NCBI GenBank assembly: GCA_017455435.1
Contig: JAFTAU010000094.1
Location: 1 to 36,803 of the forward strand
DNA from: Lachnospiraceae bacterium
GTDB lineage: Bacteria; Bacillota; Clostridia; Lachnospirales; Lachnospiraceae
Direction of reading: 5' to 3'
Length of the DNA: 36,803 nt
Part shown: in pieces, positions 13,825 through 24,331 of the stretch
Numbering within the stretch: position 1 is the stretch's first letter
Layout: every line of letters starts with the position of its first letter
Made by a program: the position numbers and the translations under genes
The notes under the pieces: model-generated
What the model saw: only the letters and a program-made list of their open reading frames with translations
Databases searched by the model: none
What the model was told of the DNA's origin: nothing

Positions 13825-15210
13825 TTATTTTCCCATACAGAATTTTTCAAATATGGTGTTTATCAGCGCCTCGTCGGCGGTATCGCCCGTAATCCTGCCG
13901 AGGTGATTGTACGCGTCCATCAGATCAACCGTGTAAAAATCCTCCGGAACTCCCGTTTCTATCGCGGAGAGCGCGTTTTTTACCGCCGCCACGGCCGCGA
14001 GCAGTTCCTCTTTTTGGCGGGCGCCGGCTATTATCAGCTCTTCCGCGCTGTTTATCCGACCGTCATAAAACAATTCTTTTATCTTTTCTTCGAGTTTTTC
14101 TTTTCCTTCGCCTGTTTTGGCGGAAATAAAGACCGGATTGTCGAATAAATCACCCGCTTCTTGCTCCGAAAAAGGCGTTCCTTTGTCTATCTTGTTAATC
14201 AGAGTAATTACGGCGGCGCCGTTTTCCTCTGCTATTTCTTTGACCTTATTAAATAGCTGCCTGTCTTCGCCTAGCAGTCCTTCTGAGGAATCTGTCACGT
14301 ACAGTACCAGATCCGCGTCCTTTGCGGCGTCGTAGGCCTTTTCAATACCTATCTTTTCTATTTCGTCGCCATCCTCTCGGATACCGGCGGTATCAATGAG
14401 CCGCAGCGCCATTTCGTCAAAACGGACGCTCTCCTCAAGAATATCCCTCGTAGTGCCGGGAACGGCGGTGACAATCGCCCGTTCTTCTCCCAGAAATAGG
14501 TTGAGCAGCGTGGATTTTCCCGCGTTGGGTCTGCCCAGTATCACGGTTCGGACGCCTTCTCTGATTATCTTTCCCCTGTCGGCGCTTTCTATCATTTCGT
14601 CAAGCTCGGCAAGAACGCGGGAGAGAAGAGCAGCCAGTCTTTGCGAATATCCGTCCAGCGAAATATGCTCCGGATCGTCCAGCGCCGCTTCCAGATACGC
14701 CGTTTCCGTTATCAACTTTTCTCTGAGCTCAGACACCCGGCCGGACAAAGCGCCCGAAAGCTGTGACAGAGCGGCTTTTCGGGCATATTCGCTCCGCGCG
14801 TCTATCAGCTCCATGACCGCTTCTGCCTGCGAGAGGTCCATTTTCCCGTTTAAAAAGGCCCTTTTGGTAAATTCACCCGGCTCCGCGTTTCTCGCTCCGG
14901 CCTTTATGACCGAGTCCAGTACGCGGCGCATCACATAAGGCCCGCCGTGGCACTGCAATTCCACAACGTCTTCGCCCGTGTAGCTTGCGGGAGCGCGCAT
15001 AACAAGGACGATGGCCTCGTCGATTTTTTCATCACCGTCATAAGCCGCGCCAAGCCTTGCCAAACGGTCAGCCGAATCCTTTAGCGTACCGTTTTTAAAG
15101 CGCACGCAGGCGTCCGCCACAGGCAGCGCCTCCGGTCCGCTGATTCTGATAATGCCTATTCCCGATGAAACAAGTCCGCTGGCTATGGCGGCGATGGTGT
15201 CTTTTATCAT
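13825..15210 (-). CDS. mnmE: tRNA modification GTPase MnmE (TrmE)
   Basis: A 461-residue partner of MnmG. The start at 15210 is preferred over an in-frame ATG at 15282 because the extra 24 codons would cover a hairpin and the end of jag, while MIKDTIAAIASG matches the family N-terminus. The formyl-THF-binding domain occupies about 1-117, with PGEFTKRAFLNGKMDLSQAEA. The G domain has GRPNAGKST (226-234), DTAGIR (273-278) and NKID. The C-terminus FCMGK carries the catalytic cysteine of the FC[IM]GK motif. The ribosome binding site is weak (ACGGAAAA). Confidence 0.96.
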   Translation of the reverse strand: MIKDTIAAIASGLVSSGIGIIRISGPEALPVADACVRFKNGTLKDSADRLARLGAAYDGDEKIDEAIVLVMRAPASYTGEDVVELQCHGGPYVMRRVLDSVIKAGARNAEPGEFTKRAFLNGKMDLSQAEAVMELIDARSEYARKAALSQLSGALSGRVSELREKLITETAYLEAALDDPEHISLDGYSQRLAALLSRVLAELDEMIESADRGKIIREGVRTVILGRPNAGKSTLLNLFLGEERAIVTAVPGTTRDILEESVRFDEMALRLIDTAGIREDGDEIEKIGIEKAYDAAKDADLVLYVTDSSEGLLGEDRQLFNKVKEIAEENGAAVITLINKIDKGTPFSEQEAGDLFDNPVFISAKTGEGKEKLEEKIKELFYDGRINSAEELIIAGARQKEELLAAVAAVKNALSAIETGVPEDFYTVDLMDAYNHLGRITGDTADEALINTIFEKFCMGK

Positions 15211-15227
15211 TTTTCCGTAAGATAAAG

Positions 15228-15252
15228 AGGAAGGCGTTTTTCCCGCCTTCCT
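15228..15252 (-). terminator. hairpin between jag and mnmE, possible attenuator
   Basis: A perfect 9-bp stem AGGAAGGCG/CGCCTTCCT (15228-15236 with 15244-15252) with a 7-nt loop is followed on the minus strand only by CTTTATC. It begins 10 nt past the jag stop. The short T tract suggests partial termination or an RNA processing or stability element within the operon. Confidence 0.55.
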
Positions 15253-15262
15253 GTAAAATCGC

Positions 15263-15949
15263 TTAATATCTGCGGTCGTCACGGTAGCGACTTCTGCGGT
15301 TTCTGTCGCCCCGGTCGTTTTTGTCGCGTTTTAAAGCAATAACAACGTGTCTGTAGGGTTCTTCGCCCTCGCTGCGCGTCACTACGTATTTATCACCCTG
15401 AAGCGTGCTGTGAATAACGCGCCTCTCATAAGGGTTCATGGGCTCCAGCTCCACCTCGCGATGGGTCCTCTTGACCTTGTGAGCGAGATTCTTTGCCAGA
15501 TTGACCAGAGTTTCTTCTCTGCGTTCGCGATAATTCTCTATATCGACCTTTACGCGGATGTACTCCTCCTCGCCTTTGTTTACGACCAGGCTGGTCAGAT
15601 ACTGGATGGAATCGAGGGTCTGACCTCTTTTTCCGATAAGGATGCCCATATCGTCACCGATGAGATTGAGAGACATTTCCTTTTCGACTTCGTCGTATTC
15701 GGACTCTATCTCTACTTCCATATCCATCGTTTTAAAAACTCCGGTCAAAAACTCTTTCGCGACGGCTTCGAGGGAGGTTTCTTTTTTCGCGGCCTTTATA
15801 ACCGCGGGGCGGCTTCCCAGCCCGAAAACACCCGTCGAGCCCTTGTCGATTACTTCGTATTCCAGTTCTTCGCTGTGAGCCGAGAACGCTTCGCAGGCGC
15901 TTGTCAGGGCTTCTTCAACATTTTTTCCGGTAAATTCTCTATATTCCAT
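15263..15949 (-). CDS. jag: RNA-binding protein Jag/KhpB (SpoIIIJ-associated)
   Basis: A 228-residue protein with the classic three parts: Jag-N domain (about 1-50, EYREFTGKNVEEALTSACEAF), a KH domain (about 80-155, with GILIGKRGQTLDSIQYL, the GxxG RNA-binding loop) and an R3H domain (about 160-215, MNPYERRVIHSTLQ). A short Arg/Asp-rich tail follows (NDRGDRNRRSRYRDDRRY). Family members bind many transcripts, act with KhpA and affect cell elongation and division. GAGG precedes the ATG, 8 nt from the yidC stop. Confidence 0.95.
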   Translation of the reverse strand: MEYREFTGKNVEEALTSACEAFSAHSEELEYEVIDKGSTGVFGLGSRPAVIKAAKKETSLEAVAKEFLTGVFKTMDMEVEIESEYDEVEKEMSLNLIGDDMGILIGKRGQTLDSIQYLTSLVVNKGEEEYIRVKVDIENYRERREETLVNLAKNLAHKVKRTHREVELEPMNPYERRVIHSTLQGDKYVVTRSEGEEPYRHVVIALKRDKNDRGDRNRRSRYRDDRRY

Positions 15950-15957
15950 GGCTACCT

Positions 15958-17148
15958 CTATTTATTATGTCTTTCGTTATATTCCTTTACCATACCGGCC
16001 TTCGCGGCAAGCGAACCCGGCGCGGCGCTTCTGCTGTTGTAAAATTCCGTCGAGGATTTAACCTGGCGGTCTCTTTCTTCGAGTTCTTCTTTGGTCTTTT
16101 CTTCCTCTTCGGCGGGCTGATTGATCTTTTTCAGAGCTTCTTTTTCGTTTATGGGCTGAAGACCCTTTCTGGCGCGTTTTTTGTTGGCCTTTTGGATGTT
16201 TTCTCTGATGATGTCCTCAACGGGAATCTTGGCAAAGTGTTTGTTGATTAAGAACTGCTGCACGATCATAACCAGCGACTGAACCACCCAGTAAACACCG
16301 AGGAACGCCGGCAGGGTAAAGCAGATATATACCGAGAATATCGGCATAAAATAGGTCATTATCTTCATGCTGCCCGCGGCCGGATTGTCGTCTTTTTTCT
16401 TCTTGTTCTTGTTCTCGGTGAGGGCCGTGGTCAGTTTAACCGACAGGAACTGCAGACCGCCGGAAAGAATCGGGATGAGCCAGGCCAGATTGCCGAAGAG
16501 ATTTTTGAAATCCATCTCGTTCCAGGGCGAATTAAGCAGGTCAATCGAACCGAAAAGAGTGAAGAATGACTCTACCTTTGCGGGGTCGGAATTATGCAAT
16601 GCAATTATTTCCGGTACGTAGGCGCCGAAATACATAATAACGGGATACAGCGCAAAAAGAAGCGGCAACTGAATGAGCGACGGCAGACAGCCGGAGAGCA
16701 TACCGGCTCCGTACTTCTGATAAATCTGCTGCTGCTCGGCCTGCATCTTTGCCATGGAAGCCTGGTCGCGGCGATTCTGGTACTTCTTTTGAAGCGCCTG
16801 TATCTCCGGCTGCATGAGCGCCTGTATCTTGGACGATTTTTGCTGTTTAATGGTGAGAGGGAGAAGAAGCATCTTTGTTACGATGGTGAACACCACGATG
16901 CACAGCGTTACACTGTATATATTCATTCCCGTAAGAGCGAGATAAATGCCTCTCATGATCCAGCCGAACAGCCAGGCTATCCAGCCGATAATGGGCCATG
17001 AGCCCATGCCGCCCACTTCGGATGAAAGGGCGTAAGTAAGTCCCGTAGCTGCTGCCGCCGTGGTCTCCGCCGCGGCCGTGGTGCTTTCAGCCGCCGCTTC
17101 ACTTACCGCGGGAGTGGTTGCGGTTGCGGTGAGAAATTTAAAATTCAT
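15958..17148 (-). CDS. yidC: membrane protein insertase YidC/Oxa1 (SpoIIIJ type)
   Basis: A 396-residue polytopic membrane protein. An N-terminal Ala/Thr/Glu-rich stretch (about 8-35) has no lipobox cysteine, unlike Bacillus SpoIIIJ. The Oxa1 core follows, with KMLLLPLTIKQQKSSKIQALMQPEIQAL, the cytoplasmic helical hairpin and helices at about 145-170, 220-240 and 265-300. A charged cytoplasmic tail ends the protein. The position of the conserved groove arginine appears to be Lys92 (IVTKMLLLPL); the charge is kept. The tail is rich in Lys/Glu, as expected for ribosome contact. The gene is 19 nt from yidD. Confidence 0.95.
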   Translation of the reverse strand: MNFKFLTATATTPAVSEAAAESTTAAAETTAAAATGLTYALSSEVGGMGSWPIIGWIAWLFGWIMRGIYLALTGMNIYSVTLCIVVFTIVTKMLLLPLTIKQQKSSKIQALMQPEIQALQKKYQNRRDQASMAKMQAEQQQIYQKYGAGMLSGCLPSLIQLPLLFALYPVIMYFGAYVPEIIALHNSDPAKVESFFTLFGSIDLLNSPWNEMDFKNLFGNLAWLIPILSGGLQFLSVKLTTALTENKNKKKKDDNPAAGSMKIMTYFMPIFSVYICFTLPAFLGVYWVVQSLVMIVQQFLINKHFAKIPVEDIIRENIQKANKKRARKGLQPINEKEALKKINQPAEEEEKTKEELEERDRQVKSSTEFYNSRSAAPGSLAAKAGMVKEYNERHNK

Positions 17149-17167
17149 AAGATCCTCCGATTAAAAA

Positions 17168-17380
17168 TCAGGGAACAGGATCATAGCCGCCTTTTGACCA
17201 GGGATTGCATCTGAGGATTCTCCATACGGAGAGCGCGCCGCCTTTTATGGCGCCGTGCTTTGAGATCGCTTCTATTGCATACTGGGAGCACGTCGGAAAA
17301 AACTTGCACGTGGCAGAGGCCTTGTGCGCCGAAATATGCTCCTGATAAAAGCGAATAAGCTTGATTAAAACCTTTTTCAT
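17168..17380 (-). CDS. yidD: membrane protein insertion efficiency factor YidD
   Basis: A 70-residue protein with the whole family motif: [21 protein letters not shown], then [17 protein letters not shown] and [17 protein letters not shown]. The three cysteines and the PTCS.YA core are present. It is a peripheral membrane protein thought to help YidC-dependent insertion. It sits between rnpA (24 nt) and yidC, the usual order. Start ATG at 17378-17380. Confidence 0.95.
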   Translation of the reverse strand: MKKVLIKLIRFYQEHISAHKASATCKFFPTCSQYAIEAISKHGAIKGGALSVWRILRCNPWSKGGYDPVP

Positions 17381-17404
17381 ATTTGAAATATCCGAATCCG
17401 GATA

Positions 17405-17758
17405 TCATTTCTGCATTACAGGTGTGCAGATGTTTAAATGCTCTCCCGCGCGGGTCAGCGCGTCAAAAATGGTCTTGTAATCTTTTCCCTTTATTCCGTA
17501 ACGGGCGACGACAACTATATCCATCCCGTCCTTCCACCAACCGAGGTGGGTTCGGAAACATTCCTTCAGTTGTCTTTTTATACGGTGTCTTTCGACGCTG
17601 TTTCCGATCTTCTTACTGACAGAAATACCTATTCTGCCTGTGGGATTCTGGCCTCCTGCGACACAATAAATGACGAGAATTTCATTCCCGTAAGACCTAC
17701 CCTGCCGGTAAGCCCGTCCAAAATCCGCTGACGTTTTTAGTGAAACAAATTCTTTCAT
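17405..17758 (-). CDS. rnpA: ribonuclease P protein component
   Basis: A 117-residue basic protein that helps the RNase P RNA process pre-tRNA 5' ends. The RNR-motif region reads KKIGNSVERHRIKRQLKE, with His where most members have Asn (R-H-R instead of R-N-R). The N-terminal substrate groove residues F, R and Y (ADFGRAYRQGRSYGN) are present. Start ATG at 17756-17758; a TTG codon directly precedes it. No Shine-Dalgarno sequence is visible, and a terminator hairpin stands between it and rpmH, so expression should be far below that of L34. Confidence 0.93.
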   Translation of the reverse strand: MKEFVSLKTSADFGRAYRQGRSYGNEILVIYCVAGGQNPTGRIGISVSKKIGNSVERHRIKRQLKECFRTHLGWWKDGMDIVVVARYGIKGKDYKTIFDALTRAGEHLNICTPVMQK

Positions 17759-17778
17759 CAATTGATTTTTGAATCGAC

Positions 17779-17808
17779 AAAAAAGCTGCGCTTTTGTTTC
17801 GCAGCTTT
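17779..17808 (-). terminator. terminator/attenuator between rpmH and rnpA
   Basis: On the minus strand AAAGCTGCG (17800-17808) pairs perfectly with CGCAGCTTT (17782-17790) around a 9-nt loop, followed by TTTTT. It overlaps the rpmH stop codon. Partial read-through would supply the seven downstream genes. Confidence 0.85.
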
Positions 17809-17941
17809 AAACGGCTATTTTCTTTCTGCCTTTTGCTCTTCTTGCCGACAAAACCTTTCTGCCCGAAGCAGTAGCCATTCTTGCTCTGAAACCGTGAACT
17901 CTCGCGTGAGATCTTTTTTTCGGCTGGAACGTCATCTTCAT
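17807..17941 (-). CDS. rpmH: 50S ribosomal protein L34
   Basis: A 44-residue basic protein, [20 protein letters not shown] at the N-terminus, then [20 protein letters not shown] and a KIAV end. This is the complete L34 signature. AGGAGG lies 10 nt upstream of the ATG. It is the first gene of the leftward operon, directly under a near-consensus promoter next to oriC. Confidence 0.98.
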   Translation of the reverse strand: MKMTFQPKKRSHARVHGFRARMATASGRKVLSARRAKGRKKIAV

Positions 17942-17993
17942 GACCGCGTTTCCTCCTTTCGATATTTATCAGTCCATTGACCGTAGCCTTGTT

Positions 17994-18022
17994 ATTATAG
18001 ATACAAGCTCTCTGTTCGTCAA
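17994..18022 (-). promoter_or_regulatory. rpmH operon promoter
   Basis: Minus-strand TTGACG (18017-18022) and TATAAT (17994-17999), spacer exactly 17 bp, followed by a 40-50 nt leader. It drives rpmH and, by read-through, rnpA to rsmG. Confidence 0.88.
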
Positions 18023-18052
18023 GAATTTTTTATCGGAAATGCATAGGATGAA

Positions 18053-18187
18053 TTATTCACATTTAAAAAGATATCAACATCATTTTTGTTGATATCTAAA
18101 AGATTTTTGCGTTTTTATTCACTGTTATACACAGGATATCCACCAATAATTTGAATAACTCACCGAATAATCCACCGTTTTTCCACA
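18053..18187 (+). other. oriC: oriC part 1: DnaA-box cluster upstream of dnaA
   Basis: Boxes resembling TTATCCACA, all in plus orientation: TTATTCACA 18053, TTATTCACT 18115, TTATACACA 18125, ATATCCACC 18136, TAACTCACC 18156, TAATCCACC 18168 and TTTTCCACA 18179. From 18115 on, starts are 10, 11, 20, 12 and 11 bp apart, close to whole helical turns. An AT-rich stretch (18195-18230) follows. Transcription diverges here (rpmH left, dnaA right), as at Firmicute origins. Confidence 0.9.
18069..18097. repeat. 10-bp inverted repeat inside oriC
   Basis: AGATATCAAC (18069-18078) and GTTGATATCT (18088-18097) are perfect arms around a 9-bp AT-rich centre. ATCAACATC followed by a T-run recurs at 19817-19830, between dnaA and dnaN, which hints at a binding site shared by the two halves of the origin. 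Confidence 0.65.
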
Positions 18188-18226
18188 AAACACCCCTTTT
18201 TTGTTAATAACTTTTTCTGATTTTTG

Positions 18227-18255
18227 TTGCGATTTTTGCCCGGATATTTTATAAT
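18227..18255 (+). promoter_or_regulatory. dnaA promoter
   Basis: TTGCGA (18227-18232) and TATAAT (18250-18255), spacer 17 bp, about 97 nt ahead of the dnaA ATG. It lies 40 bp past the last DnaA box, so autoregulation by DnaA is plausible. Confidence 0.75.
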
Positions 18256-18352
18256 AACAAGGGTGATTTCGCCCTTTTTGAATGACGGGAAAGAATATTC
18301 CTGTTATTTGATTTATGCGGTTATTTTCGCATCTTAATGCTATGAGGAATAT

Positions 18353-19711
18353 ATGACGGACAACGATTTTTACAAGAAAATAAAGGACAACTGGCAGGAC
18401 ATTCTGCTGGTTCTAAAGGATCTTTACGAGCTGCCGGAAGTTTCATACAAAACATGGCTGCTCCCTCTGCGTCCCGATTCATTCAGGGACGGCACACTGT
18501 CTGTCGTTTACCCCGGAGACAGGCTGGGACTGGGTTACATCGAGAGAAAGTATAAATACTGTCTCATAAAATCCATCGAAACAGTCTGCGCCGAAAAATG
18601 TGAGGTGACGTTTATCTGCGAGGGAGACGATATTCCCGCTCCCGGAAAAAATTCTGTTTCTTCCTATATTACTGTCAACGGAAACAGACTGAACCCTGTT
18701 TATACCTTTGACAATTTTGTCGTCGGAAACAGCAACAAATTTGCACAGGCCGTCTCCCTGGCCGTGGCGGAGTCTCCCGGAGAGCTTTATAATCCGCTTT
18801 ACATCCACGGCGGCGTGGGCCTTGGAAAGACTCACCTTATGCACGCAATAGCGCTCTTTATTCTTCAAAACGACCCCACGGCGCAAGTCCTTTACACCAC
18901 CTGCGAGTCCTTTAATAACGACCTTTTGGACGCTATCCGCAACAAAAACAACTACTCCTTCCGCGAGAAATACCGCAACGCCGATATCCTGCTCATCGAC
19001 GATATTCAGTTTCTTTCACGCGGCGGCGAATACATTCAGGAAGAGATTTTCAATACCTTTAATCATCTTTATGAACTCAAAAAGCAGATTGTTTTTGCCA
19101 GCGACCGCCCTCCCAAAGAAATCGACAATATCGATGACCGCATTATATCCCGTTTCCTGCAGGGCATTACTGTTGAGATTCTCCCGCCGGACTACGAAAC
19201 ACGTATTGCCATTCTTCGCAAAAAAGAAGAACTGGAAAATTATAACGTGGACGCGGAGGTTATCAATTACATAGCCTCAAAAGTCAAATCAAACATCCGC
19301 GAACTCGAAGGCGCTCTCAAAAAAGTTATCTTATATGCAAAGGTAAATAATAGAGAAATAAACCTTGCGCTCGCCGAAGAAACCCTGAAAGACCACCTCT
19401 CCTCTTATACTGAACAGGAGATTACTTCTGTGCGCATAAGAGAAGTCGTGGCTGAGCATTTCGGCCTGAAGGTAACCGATCTCGCTTCCGAAAAACGAAA
19501 CAAAGACATCGCTTTTCCCAGGCATGTAGCGATGTATCTTTGCTGCGAACTTACAAACGACTCCCTCAAAACCATAGCCAGAGTCCTCGGAAAAAAAGAT
19601 CACTCCACCATCATTCACGGACGCGACAAGATTATCAAAGATATGAAAACCGATGACGAGCTCAGAGGAAAAATAGAAATACTAAAGAAAAAACTGTCAC
19701 CCAGTGGATAA
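18353..19711 (+). CDS. dnaA: chromosomal replication initiator DnaA
   Basis: A 452-residue protein that binds DnaA boxes and melts oriC. Domain I occupies about 1-85 and domain II is short. The AAA+ domain has Walker A GGVGLGKT (163-170), Walker B ILLIDD (212-217), and sensor and arginine region DDRIISRFLQG (261-271). Domain IV (about 360-452) has the DNA-binding signature KDHSTIIHGRDKI. GAGG precedes the ATG at 18353. A DnaA box in minus orientation (19703-19711) overlaps the stop codon. Length is typical for Clostridia. Confidence 0.98.
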   Translation: MTDNDFYKKIKDNWQDILLVLKDLYELPEVSYKTWLLPLRPDSFRDGTLSVVYPGDRLGLGYIERKYKYCLIKSIETVCAEKCEVTFICEGDDIPAPGKNSVSSYITVNGNRLNPVYTFDNFVVGNSNKFAQAVSLAVAESPGELYNPLYIHGGVGLGKTHLMHAIALFILQNDPTAQVLYTTCESFNNDLLDAIRNKNNYSFREKYRNADILLIDDIQFLSRGGEYIQEEIFNTFNHLYELKKQIVFASDRPPKEIDNIDDRIISRFLQGITVEILPPDYETRIAILRKKEELENYNVDAEVINYIASKVKSNIRELEGALKKVILYAKVNNREINLALAEETLKDHLSSYTEQEITSVRIREVVAEHFGLKVTDLASEKRNKDIAFPRHVAMYLCCELTNDSLKTIARVLGKKDHSTIIHGRDKIIKDMKTDDELRGKIEILKKKLSPSG

Positions 19712-19920
19712 GACTGTGAAAAAGCCGTTGATTAAAAGTGAGTAAAACGGTTGATAAAAAAGTGAATAATCAGTTGACAAAGAAGCCTGTCAAAAACCAC
19801 AAAATAAATGACATCAATCAACATCTTTTTCAACGGGTTGTTCATATCAAAAACCCTTTACTGTAAACGAAAATCATACTTTTCCCTATTATTCACAGTA
19901 CTACTGATAATACTACTTTA
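19703..19920 (+). other. oriC: oriC part 2: repeats, DnaA boxes and DnaA-trio-like unwinding element
   Basis: Minus-orientation boxes: AGTGGATAA 19703, AGTGAGTAA 19737, AGTGAATAA 19761. A GTTGA(T/C) repeat unit starts at 19727, 19750 and 19773, an exact 23-bp period. A plus-orientation box TTATTCACA (19889-19897) is followed directly by TACTACTGATAATACTACTT (19899-19918), a run of ACT/GAT/AAT triplets like the DnaA-trios of the Bacillus unwinding system, then AT-rich sequence. The layout matches incC of Bacillus. Confidence 0.8.
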
Positions 19921-19962
19921 TTTTTATATAAAAGAAAAAGATAAAAAAGAAAGGAACGACCA

Positions 19963-21063
19963 ATGAAGCTGAGCTTTAACAAAACAGAATTAGTAGACGC
20001 GACAAATATAGTATTAAAGGCTGTATCCTCAAAAACCACAATGCCTATCCTTACCTGTATTTTCATTGAGGCTGAAAATGACGAAATAAAAATGACGGGA
20101 AACGATCTGGAGCTTGCCATCGAGACAAAGGTAAAAGGAGTTATTGCCGAAGAAGGAAAAATAGCAGTCGATGCAAAACTATTTTCGGATATTATCAGAA
20201 AGCTGCCGGAAGGAGAAATCACCATTACCGAAAACAGAGAAATGATAAATATTTCCGGCGGAAAATCTAATTTTGATATCCAGGGCCGCGGAGCCGATGA
20301 ATTTACAAAACTTCCTTCCATAAAGACGGATGAGTATATCTGTGTTTCAGAGTTTACTTTAAAAGAAGTTGTCAGGCAGACTATTTTTTCAATCGCTGCT
20401 AATGACAATAACAAGATGATGTCCGGAGAATTATTCGAGATAAACGGAGATAATCTCAAAGTCGTTTCCCTGGACGGGCACAGAATTTCCATCCGCAATG
20501 TAAAGCTGCGTGAAACTTATAACCCCAAAAAAGTTATTATTCCCGGAAAAACGCTGCTTGAAATCAGCCGCATTATTCCCGGAAACGCAGACAGCGATGT
20601 TTATATTTTCTTCAGCGATAATTATGTTATTTTCGAATATGGCGATACAGTAGTTCTTTCGCGCCTGATAGAAGGAGAATACTTCAAAGTTGACAAGATG
20701 ATTTCCACTGACTATGAAGTAAAAATCACAGTCAATAAGAGAGAATTTCTTGATTCCATCGAAAGGTCACTCCTTCTTGTCAGAGAATCTGACAGAAAAC
20801 CTATAGTTCTTGGCATAGAAGAGGGAAAAATGGACGTTTCAATGACAACTGTCATCGGTTCCCTGAAAGAAGAAATAGAAATAGCAAAAGAAGGCAAAGA
20901 TATCAAGATAGGATTTAATCCCAGGTTTTTGTCGGATGCCATGAAAGCGATTGATGATGAAGAAATCAATATTTATATGGTAAACGCAAAGTCTCCGTGC
21001 TTCATAAGAGACGCGGAAGACAGTTATATTTATCTGATTCTTCCGATCAATTTTATTGCCTGA
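19963..21063 (+). CDS. dnaN: DNA polymerase III beta sliding clamp
   Basis: A 366-residue ring-forming clamp made of three similar domains of about 120 residues each. It begins MKLSFNKTELVDATNIVLKA, contains TMPILTCIFIEA and KLPEGEI, and ends with the family C-terminus YIYLILPINFIA, close to the canonical P-(V/I)-R-(L/M) hydrophobic pocket region. AAAGGAACGACC precedes the ATG. The upstream gap is the unwinding half of oriC, and yaaA starts 6 nt downstream, so dnaN-yaaA-recF form a tight operon. Confidence 0.97.
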   Translation: MKLSFNKTELVDATNIVLKAVSSKTTMPILTCIFIEAENDEIKMTGNDLELAIETKVKGVIAEEGKIAVDAKLFSDIIRKLPEGEITITENREMINISGGKSNFDIQGRGADEFTKLPSIKTDEYICVSEFTLKEVVRQTIFSIAANDNNKMMSGELFEINGDNLKVVSLDGHRISIRNVKLRETYNPKKVIIPGKTLLEISRIIPGNADSDVYIFFSDNYVIFEYGDTVVLSRLIEGEYFKVDKMISTDYEVKITVNKREFLDSIERSLLLVRESDRKPIVLGIEEGKMDVSMTTVIGSLKEEIEIAKEGKDIKIGFNPRFLSDAMKAIDDEEINIYMVNAKSPCFIRDAEDSYIYLILPINFIA

Positions 21064-21069
21064 GATTAT

Positions 21070-21272
21070 ATGAAAGATTTTAAAATAAAGGACGAATATA
21101 TAAAGCTGGGACAGCTTTTAAAAGCATGCGGCATAGCTGGAACCGGTCTTGAGGCAAAAGAAATGATTCTCACCGGAGAGGTGCGTGTCAACGGCGAAAA
21201 AGAAGAAAGGCGCGGCAGAAAGATTTATCCCGGTGATGTGGTTTTTGCGGAAAACGAGGAAATAACGGTTAA

Positions 21273-21276
<4 letters not shown>
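21070..21276 (+). CDS. yaaA: S4-domain RNA-binding protein YaaA
   Basis: A 68-residue protein made almost wholly of one S4 domain: IKLGQLLKACGIAGTGLEAK, then EMILTGEVRVNGEKEERRGRK and IYPGDVV. Its place between dnaN and recF is constant in Firmicutes. In Bacillus YaaA has been linked to 50S ribosome assembly; that role is inferred. Its stop overlaps the recF start (ATGA), so the two are translationally coupled. Confidence 0.93.
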
Positions 21277-24316
<3,040 letters not shown>

Positions 24317-24331
24317 AGAAGGGAGGCGGCT

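Noticed and set aside
15211-15282. N-terminal extension of MnmE by 24 codons
   Set aside because: The extension covers the jag stop and a perfect hairpin, while the internal ATG matches the family N-terminus.
17181-17408. 75-codon frame overlapping yidD
   Set aside because: It is a frame-shifted shadow of yidD, whose motifs are all in the other frame.
18259-18279. Hairpin AAGGGT/GCCCTT with T5 in the dnaA leader as an attenuator
   Set aside because: The stem begins at or before the predicted transcript start and contains a G-T pair, so it may not form in the RNA.
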